Shown: piece after piece, positions 59,279-64,000 of the stretch | Position numbering within the stretch: the stretch's first letter is position 1 | Layout: every line of letters starts with the position of its first letter | From: Paraferrimonas sp. SM1919 | Lineage (GTDB): Bacteria > Pseudomonadota > Gammaproteobacteria > Enterobacterales > Shewanellaceae | Assembly: GCF_010993985.1 (NCBI RefSeq) | Contig: NZ_WINH01000008.1 | Coordinates: 91,691 to 155,690 of the forward strand | DNA length: 64,000 nucleotides | Reading direction: 5' to 3' | Translations under genes and position numbers: made by a program | Notes under the pieces: model-generated | Database searches by the model: none | The model's input: only the letters and a program-made list of their open reading frames with translations | What the model was told of the DNA's origin: nothing

Positions 59279-60511
59279 ATGAGTGCTTTACAGATTAATC
59301 ACCAACGTCTTTGGTCACGCCTGATGCAAATGGCTAAAATCGGTGCAACCGTTAATGGAGGTTGTAACCGTCAAGCGTTAACCACTCTAGATAAAGAGGG
59401 TCGTGATTTACTGATTGGATGGGCAACTGAATTAGGTTGTAGCCACCGTTTTGATGAAATTGGTAATCTATTTATCCGTAAAGAAGGCACTCAACCAGAG
59501 TTGCCACCAGTTATCACAGGCTCTCACCTTGATACGCAACCTACTGGTGGTAAATTTGACGGTATTTACGGTGTTCTAGGTGGTTTTGAGGTGATTGAAT
59601 CTATCATCGAGCAAAACCTAGAGCATAAGCACTCAATTGAAGTCGTGGCTTGGACTAACGAAGAAGGTTCTCGTTTTGACTGTGCCATGATGGGTTCGGC
59701 AGTGTGGACTGACTTTATGCCACTGCAACAAGCGTACGATCTTAAAGCCTTTGATGACGGTGCCCGCGTTGAAGACGAGCTTATTCGTCTTGGACATAAA
59801 GGTGAACACGCGGCCAAAGCTTTCCCTGTAAAAGCTTCGTACGAATTGCATATCGAGCAAGGCCCAGTACTAGAAAAAGAAGGCCTAACCATTGGTGTTG
59901 TGACTGGCGTACAGCACATGTCACGTCATCACCTAAATATATTCGGTCAAGAATGTCACGCAGGCCCAACGCCAATGGCGATGCGTAAAGACCCGGTACA
60001 AGCCTTATCACTACTGCTACCAAAGCTATACGCGGCAGCAGACAAGTTCGGTGAAGACTCTCGTGTGACCTTTGGTATGCTTGATGCACAACCAGGTTCA
60101 CCAAATACCGTACCTGGTAAGCTATCTATTTCTATGGATTTACGTCACCCAGACGAAGCCAGCTACAACGGCCTAGTTGCAGACGCTTACGCTCACATTA
60201 AAGCCGCTTGTGAAGAACTAGGTGTCGATTACACCCTAGAGGAAACGTGGAAAGCACCAGGCGTGACATTCGCTAAAGACTGTGTGGATGCCGTGCAAGC
60301 AGCCGTAAATGACCTAGGTTACTCTAACCGTCAGATGGTTTCTGGTGCCGGTCATGACTCGGTACACGTATCTAAGGTCTGTGACACCTCAATGATCTTC
60401 ATCCCGTGTCGTGACGGCCTAAGCCACAACGAAGACGAGTACGCTTCACCAGAGCACGTAGGCCAAGGTGGTGATGTACTACTAAACGCTATGCTACGCA
60501 GCGCCCAGTAA
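59279..60511 (+). CDS. M20-family N-carbamoyl amino acid/ureido hydrolase
   Basis: Metal-dependent amidohydrolase of 410 aa related to N-carbamoyl-L-amino-acid hydrolase, beta-ureidopropionase and allantoate amidohydrolase. Metal-site segments are ITGSHLDTQPTGGKFDGIYG (His and Asp), WTNEEGSRF (Glu pair) and ELHIEQGPVLE. GAGHDSVHVS and CRDGLSHNEDEYA supply the last ligands. If it were a beta-ureidopropionase, its product beta-alanine could be taken by the neighbouring transaminase. Divergent from gabD. Codon bias is strong, which suggests high expression. Confidence 0.85.
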   Translation: MSALQINHQRLWSRLMQMAKIGATVNGGCNRQALTTLDKEGRDLLIGWATELGCSHRFDEIGNLFIRKEGTQPELPPVITGSHLDTQPTGGKFDGIYGVLGGFEVIESIIEQNLEHKHSIEVVAWTNEEGSRFDCAMMGSAVWTDFMPLQQAYDLKAFDDGARVEDELIRLGHKGEHAAKAFPVKASYELHIEQGPVLEKEGLTIGVVTGVQHMSRHHLNIFGQECHAGPTPMAMRKDPVQALSLLLPKLYAAADKFGEDSRVTFGMLDAQPGSPNTVPGKLSISMDLRHPDEASYNGLVADAYAHIKAACEELGVDYTLEETWKAPGVTFAKDCVDAVQAAVNDLGYSNRQMVSGAGHDSVHVSKVCDTSMIFIPCRDGLSHNEDEYASPEHVGQGGDVLLNAMLRSAQ

Positions 60512-60531
60512 GTTATACTGATTTTATTGCT

Positions 60532-60557
60532 AAGCCCAGCCTCTGCTGGGCTTTTTT
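60532..60557 (+). terminator. Terminator of the hydrolase gene
   Basis: AAGCCCAGC-CTCT-GCTGGGCTT followed by a T run. Confidence 0.92.
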
Positions 60558-60582
60558 ATACAAGATAGTTCCCTGCAAAAAA

Positions 60583-61773
60583 ATGATAAAAATAAAATAC
60601 TTAGCTATAGTTCTAGGAATCAGCTTAAGCGCCGCATGCCAACAACCTATGACACAAACACAGCCGCAAATAACCCAAGTAAAAATCGCCACCTTTAATG
60701 TGTCGATGGAAGCCACCAACTACCTTAAAAACAATAAGGCAGTGTATTCGGCAAAAACGTTGACTAATGCGCTAAACAGTGGCGAGTTCGAGCAAATTAA
60801 TAATATTGCTGAAATCATTCAGCGTGTGCGTCCAGACATTCTGCTGTTGAATGAATTTGATTATGTGGCCAACCCACAAGCTGGTATTGAGCTATTTAAA
60901 ACAAAATATCTAGGGATAAGTCAGCAGGGCCAAGCGCCAATAGAATACCCGTATGTGTATATTGCTCCGGTAAATACAGGGGTGAAAACTGGCCTTAAAG
61001 GCGAGGGTGTGCGCTTAAGCCACTATGGCTTCGGCCGTTATCCAGGTCAATACGGTATGGTGTTGTTATCTAAGTACCCAATCGATACTGACAATATTCG
61101 TACTTTCCAAAAATTTCTCTGGAAAGACATGCCCAATAACCTAATGCCCGTGGAGAAAGACGGCTCAGCTTGGTACAGTGACCGCGAGATCAACATTATG
61201 CGTTTGTCTTCTAAGTCACATTGGGACATTCCAATACAGGTATGTGGTCAAAACCTACATGTATTAGCCAGTCACCCAACTCCGCCAGTATTTGACGGCG
61301 AAGAAGACCGTAATGGCCGTCGTAACCATGACGAAATCCGCTTCTGGGCCGATTACATTAACGCTGATGTGAACAGCTATCATGTTGATGATTCAGGCGT
61401 AAAAGGTGGTTATAAAGCTAAGGCACCATTTGTAATCATGGGGGATCAAAACGCCAGCCCGTATGAAGGTGATGGTGTGCCAGGGGCCATTGCCCAGCTG
61501 CTTGAGCACCCTAAGGTGACTAAGTCAGCGTTACCAGGTTCTGCTGGTGGTAAGCAAAACAAGCCAAACAATCAATATGCTGGCAATCATACCGCGGCAT
61601 GGGGCATGCAGGCCGATTATGTATTGCCATCGGCGGACGTTAGCGTGACTAATAGTGGGGTATTCTGGCCAACGGTGGATTCCGCTGAGGCGAGGTTGGT
61701 TAAGGATAGATTTGCCAGTTCTGATCATCGGCTTGTATGGGTGGATGTTGAGTTGGGTGTTAACTGTCGTTAA
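60583..61773 (+). CDS. Endonuclease/exonuclease/phosphatase-family lipoprotein
   Basis: Signal peptide MIKIKYLAIVLGISLSAAC with a lipobox at Cys19. The EEP fold follows: KIATFNVSMEA, PDILLLNEFDYV (metal-binding Glu), LASHPTPPVFDG, IMGDQNASPYEGDG (Asp and Asn) and SSDHRLVWVDVEL at the C-terminus. Catalytic residues appear complete. Secreted EEP proteins include phosphodiesterases, sphingomyelinase-like enzymes and nucleases; the substrate here is unknown. It has its own ATG after the hydrolase terminator, with no clear Shine-Dalgarno sequence. Confidence 0.82.
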   Translation: MIKIKYLAIVLGISLSAACQQPMTQTQPQITQVKIATFNVSMEATNYLKNNKAVYSAKTLTNALNSGEFEQINNIAEIIQRVRPDILLLNEFDYVANPQAGIELFKTKYLGISQQGQAPIEYPYVYIAPVNTGVKTGLKGEGVRLSHYGFGRYPGQYGMVLLSKYPIDTDNIRTFQKFLWKDMPNNLMPVEKDGSAWYSDREINIMRLSSKSHWDIPIQVCGQNLHVLASHPTPPVFDGEEDRNGRRNHDEIRFWADYINADVNSYHVDDSGVKGGYKAKAPFVIMGDQNASPYEGDGVPGAIAQLLEHPKVTKSALPGSAGGKQNKPNNQYAGNHTAAWGMQADYVLPSADVSVTNSGVFWPTVDSAEARLVKDRFASSDHRLVWVDVELGVNCR

Positions 61774-61806
61774 CGATACTTAATCTTTCTCGTGGGGAGG
61801 GGTTAT

Positions 61807-62001
61807 GGGAGCTTCGCTCCATGCCTGTTAGGCTGGGTATTTTTTCAGCTGCGCTTGGCTGTTTGAATTTGTACACGTTATTCTCGTCGGGGTGCCGACT
61901 GCACCCAGAAGGGAAAACCAGTTTTCCCCAGTATTCCAGGCATCCTGCCTTCCACCCTTCGGGCCCGCTAAAGCGGTTCAAAATTGTTCCAGACAATTTT
62001 G
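61807..62001. repeat. String of perfect hairpins
   Basis: Nine consecutive hairpins without an ORF: GGAGC-TTC-GCTCC (61808-61820), GCCT-GTT-AGGC (61823-61833), CAGC/GCTG (61846-61861), GTCGG-GGTG-CCGAC (61886-61899), GGGAAAAC-CA-GTTTTCCC (61911-61928), AGGCA-TCC-TGCCT (61938-61950), CCC-TTC-GGG (61955-61963), CCGC-TAAA-GCGG (61965-61976) and CAAAATTGT-TCCAG-ACAATTTTG (61979-62001). The fourth and fifth are the leading hairpins of the structured repeat SR2. Confidence 0.8.
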
Positions 62002-62178
62002 TGGACTCCCCCGCAGCACACCGCATTTTGTCTATTCTAAATTCTCAATCATGATTACGCAGACAGTCTGATTCGGCGTCCTGCCTCAAACAGACCTTAC
62101 TGGCCATCCGTGGCCAGCACTGCTAATCATTTCAATCGAATTCAGGACAAAATGAGGGTGGAATTGAGTATCAGAGCG
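61886..62178 (+). repeat. Structured repeat copy SR2
   Basis: Homologue of the element at 6256-6480, in opposite orientation. After the two leading hairpins (61886-61928) and four extra ones, the branched domain has outer CACC/GGTG (62019-62022, 62157-62160) and P1 CATTTTGTC/GACAAAATG (62024-62032, 62146-62154). Unpaired TATT (62033-62036) is also present in SR1. P2 is CTAAATTC/GAATTCAG (62037-62044, 62138-62145, one mismatch) and P3 is ATGATTA/TAATCAT (62051-62057, 62124-62130). P5 is GTCTG/CAGAC (62066-62070, 62091-62095) with apical GGCG-TCC-TGCC, and P4 is CTGGCCA-TCCG-TGGCCAG (62100-62117). GAGTATCA (62166-62173) ends both copies. Confidence 0.75.
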
Positions 62179-62340
62179 TTCTCAATGATTTGGTATCCAT
62201 AGTTTTCTTAAGCAAACTCGCTGGTTGTTTATGCTTCCTGCCTCGAACAGACCTCACTAGACATTCTGTCTAGTACAGCTATTCCTCAATCAAATTCTTC
62301 GCAAAGTCAGAGGGGAGTTTGGGTTTCTATACGTTTTCAA
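62161..62340 (+). repeat. Structured repeat, partial third copy SR3
   Basis: The most conserved core recurs as TTCCTGCCTCGAACAGACC (62235-62253). P4 is ACTAGACA-TTC-TGTCTAGT (62256-62274): against SR2, two stem base pairs change on both sides. CAATCAAATTC (62285-62295) matches CAATCGAATTC of SR2. P5 is GGTTGTTT/GAACAGACC with one bulge. The left half is poorly conserved, so this may be a decayed copy. Confidence 0.55.
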
Positions 62341-62458
62341 AGCCGATCCTTCTAATAAAGCTTTTTATAATAGTTTTAAGCTTTCATATTCAACATTTGC
62401 GAGTTTACTAATTAAGCTTGTTTATGAGTTCTAAGTTTCATGGACTTTCTATATTACC

Positions 62459-62647
62459 CATTTAGAAACTCTTAAAGGCATACTTAAGCGCCTCAATATC
62501 CCAGCAGAGAATTGGGCAAAAATCGTCAATGATTTTGGTAAGGTATTCCATGGCCCCGTGGGTACCTTGCAAGAGTATGATAAATACTGTGAGCACTTAG
62601 AAAGGCGGCGAAAGCATTTCAAACAAAGTTGCCAATTCTTCGAGTAA
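62459..62647 (+). pseudogene. C-terminal remnant of a Y1-type transposase
   Basis: The open frame reads HLETLKGILKRLNIPAENW, then GKVFHGPVGTLQEYDKYCEH and LERRRKHFKQSCQFFE before a stop. From memory this matches the C-terminus of the Y1 (IS200-like, REP-associated) transposases of Shewanella and relatives that begin MPRPR. The frame is closed 27 bases upstream by TAA at 62432, and no N-terminal or catalytic part precedes it. It is therefore a relic, probably of the same family as the gene at 63947. Confidence 0.7.
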
Positions 62648-62848
62648 ACCTATTGTTTCCTCATTATATCTTTGCACCGCATTCGCGGTGGGTTAATGCT
62701 GCGTCAATTTGGGTTAATAGGCGCTTATAGCAAATAAACTAAGCCAATAAAGCTCAACCTTACTCCAAGCACCACAGAGTATAGCCAAGATGAATGAAGC
62801 TTGATTGAAGTTCAAAATTTTGTGTTGTAAGTTATTGATTAATAATGG
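62648..62848. other. Gene-free stretch after the transposase remnant
   Basis: No ORF of note. It has one hairpin, CACCGC-ATTC-GCGGTG (62675-62690). The rest of 61774-62848 is covered by the hairpin string, SR2, SR3 and the remnant. Confidence 0.5.
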
Positions 62849-63178
62849 GTGGCTATAGTTAATACTGATTTTAAACTTAGTGTGGATGGCTCTATGATTG
62901 ACACATGGGGGCCCGTTGCAGCACCAGATTTATCACTAACGCCTATTGATCCAACCAAGGTTTATGGCAACCTTAATCTAAAGTATGGGCGTGATGTTTA
63001 TGATTTTTGGGACCGTGTAAAAGGATTAGATAATGCATGGACCTTAAATCAAAGCTACTCAGGTAATGCTTTTAATAAGGTAGTAACGTTTTTCAGGAAT
63101 AATCTGAATCATATTGCAATTAATCAACATGGTTATGGTCATCCGTACGAAATTATCCTTAGAAATACTGGTAAATGA
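62849..63178 (+). CDS. Uncharacterised 109-aa protein, possibly a toxin-domain fragment
   Basis: Function not recognised. It starts at GTG without a Shine-Dalgarno sequence. A stop codon two codons upstream closes the frame, so it is either a short gene or the end of a larger, lost one. The sequence is soluble and mixed (DGSMIDTWGPVAAPDLSLTP, KYGRDVYDFWDRVKG, FRNNLNHIAINQHGYGHPYE). Its stop overlaps the next start by four bases (ATGA). Small modules in that arrangement are common for polymorphic-toxin tails and their immunity proteins; this is inference. It is AT-rich compared with the core genes. Confidence 0.5.
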   Translation: MAIVNTDFKLSVDGSMIDTWGPVAAPDLSLTPIDPTKVYGNLNLKYGRDVYDFWDRVKGLDNAWTLNQSYSGNAFNKVVTFFRNNLNHIAINQHGYGHPYEIILRNTGK

Positions 63179-63765
63179 AAATAATGAAAAAATACTCAAT
63201 GCTTCAAAAAATGAAATATATATCGATGTTGCTGTTTGTATCATTTGGTAGCTATAAGTACTATGAATACAGTGTGTCAGTCTATCCACTCTTTGAAGTA
63301 ACTTCACCATTTGGTGATACACCTGGACAGATTCTGATGGATGGGGAGGTAATTGTAGATTATGAAGTTATTAGTTACGAAGTGCATCCCCCTTATTTAA
63401 TCGGTCTTCGCTTACCAAGGCATTTTGGGAGGGCCTGTGACGAAGATGAAATTGCCACTATATTAGAGTATAAGAAGCAATACCTTATATTAAACTTACG
63501 AACGCGAGAGCTAGAGGTGACTGAAGTTCAATCAATTTTTGAGGATAGGCTTAATATATATAATATTCCGTCTACGCTTAATTACTTTAGATTTGACGGA
63601 ATTTGGCTTAAAGAAGTAATTCGCTATGCAGGGTGGCCTAAAGTTTATGGTTGTCATCATAAATATAAAGGGCTGGATTATTATAAAGAGCAGAAGAAGA
63701 TGCATCTCAAGGATGTCAAAGCGCCTTGTAAATATGATTACAAGTGTAGAAATAAAATTCAATAG
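63175..63765 (+). CDS. Uncharacterised membrane-anchored protein
   Basis: Function not recognised. It has 196 aa with one N-terminal hydrophobic segment (YISMLLFVSFGSYKYYEY), then a mostly polar region with many tyrosines and two cysteine pairs (GCHHKYKG near residue 160, CKYDYKC at the end). The start overlaps the preceding stop; ATG at 63184 is an alternative. AT content is high, as in its partner, which suggests horizontal acquisition. An immunity-type role is possible but unproven. Confidence 0.5.
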   Translation: MKIMKKYSMLQKMKYISMLLFVSFGSYKYYEYSVSVYPLFEVTSPFGDTPGQILMDGEVIVDYEVISYEVHPPYLIGLRLPRHFGRACDEDEIATILEYKKQYLILNLRTRELEVTEVQSIFEDRLNIYNIPSTLNYFRFDGIWLKEVIRYAGWPKVYGCHHKYKGLDYYKEQKKMHLKDVKAPCKYDYKCRNKIQ

Positions 63766-63789
63766 AAAGTCTGTAATAGGATACATATG

Positions 63790-63901
63790 GACACCCATCA
63801 ATCACAATAGACACCCATGACAACACACATAGACAGCCATAATTAATTGCTGCTTTTTCTACAGATACATATAGACACCCATAATTAATTGCTGCTTTTT
63901 C
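63790..63901. repeat. Phased repeats upstream of the transposase gene
   Basis: GACA(C/G)CCAT occurs four times, at 63790-63798, 63810-63818, 63832-63840 and 63874-63882. Spacings are 20, 22 and 42 bases, close to multiples of 21. The last two lie in a 31-bp direct repeat (63829-63859 and 63871-63901) with one mismatch. Confidence 0.8.
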
Positions 63902-63903
63902 AG

Positions 63904-63941
63904 CCTCCTACTAAACTTGTTTAATAGCGAGTTGTAGGAGG
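63904..63941 (+). promoter_or_regulatory. Hairpin that hides the transposase ribosome binding site
   Basis: CCTCCTAC (63904-63911) pairs with GTAGGAGG (63934-63941). The right arm contains the Shine-Dalgarno sequence GGAGG, five bases before the ATG. Confidence 0.7.
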
Positions 63942-63946
63942 TTGTT

Positions 63947-64000
63947 ATGCCTAGACCCCGTAGTACGTTAATTTCAGTTGAAGATACTCCTTATTATCAC
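63947..64000 (+). CDS. Y1 (HUH) transposase, N-terminus only
   Basis: The first 18 codons read MPRPRSTLISVEDTPYYH and the frame is still open at the window end. The pattern MPRPR...I...(D/E)TPYYH is the start of the IS200-like/REP-associated transposase family of Shewanella and relatives, whose catalytic HUH motif and tyrosine lie further on. Only the family can be inferred. The strong ribosome binding site is in a hairpin. Confidence 0.7.
   Translation, partial: MPRPRSTLISVEDTPYYH

Overview
The window reads as chromosomal DNA of a marine gammaproteobacterium of the Alteromonadales, probably close to Shewanella. The evidence is the unbroken rpsB-tsf-pyrH-frr-uppS-cdsA-ispC-rseP-bamA-skp-lpxD-fabZ-lpxA-lpxB-rnhB-dnaE-accA-tilS block, the mnmC/fabB divergent pair, the DUF3301-DUF3549-yqcC-truC neighbourhood, and an FNR-type regulator next to a complete cbb3 oxidase cluster. 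No rRNA, tRNA or CRISPR array was seen.

Layout. 1-9150: the 3' part of a gamma-glutamyltransferase gene, an mnmC without its methyltransferase half, fabB, a SYLF lipoprotein, an isolated AT-rich two-helix membrane protein, then DUF3301, DUF3549, yqcC and truC. 9150-33102: glnD and map on the minus strand, then the long plus-strand block for translation, isoprenoid/phospholipid synthesis, outer-membrane assembly, lipid A, replication and fatty acid synthesis. 33188-44392: acuI, then uspE, fnr, a SafE-like protein and ccoS-I-H-P-Q-O-N on the minus strand. Two FNR-type palindromes lie between ccoN and a divergent lipoprotein gene, followed by a beta-barrel gene. 44439-60511: a catabolic region with a ureohydrolase-VOC-dehydrogenase operon divergent from an AraC regulator, two outer-membrane proteins including a TonB receptor, an SDR, an MFS carrier, a DmdB-like acyl-CoA ligase, gabT-gabD and an M20 N-carbamoyl hydrolase. 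60583-64000: an endonuclease/exonuclease/phosphatase lipoprotein, then an accessory zone of structured repeats, a transposase remnant, two AT-rich ORFs that overlap by four bases, and the first 18 codons of a Y1-type transposase.

The most unusual content is non-coding. (1) Two diverged copies of one element, about 225-290 nt long, lie 55 kb apart in opposite orientation (6256-6480 and 61886-62178), with a third partial copy at about 62161-62340. Nearly every helix in the two main copies differs in sequence but keeps its pairing, and one 19-nt segment differs only at two positions that pair with each other. This is what a conserved folded RNA or single-stranded DNA would leave. (2) Two arrays of short perfect hairpins (8971-9146 and 34171-34291) use an 8-nt linker of the form TACNGNAC or its complement. 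Both sit between convergent genes. (3) The edge transposase has helically phased repeats upstream and a Shine-Dalgarno sequence buried in a hairpin. A C-terminal relic that I assign to the same transposase family lies 1.3 kb away, next to the structured repeats.
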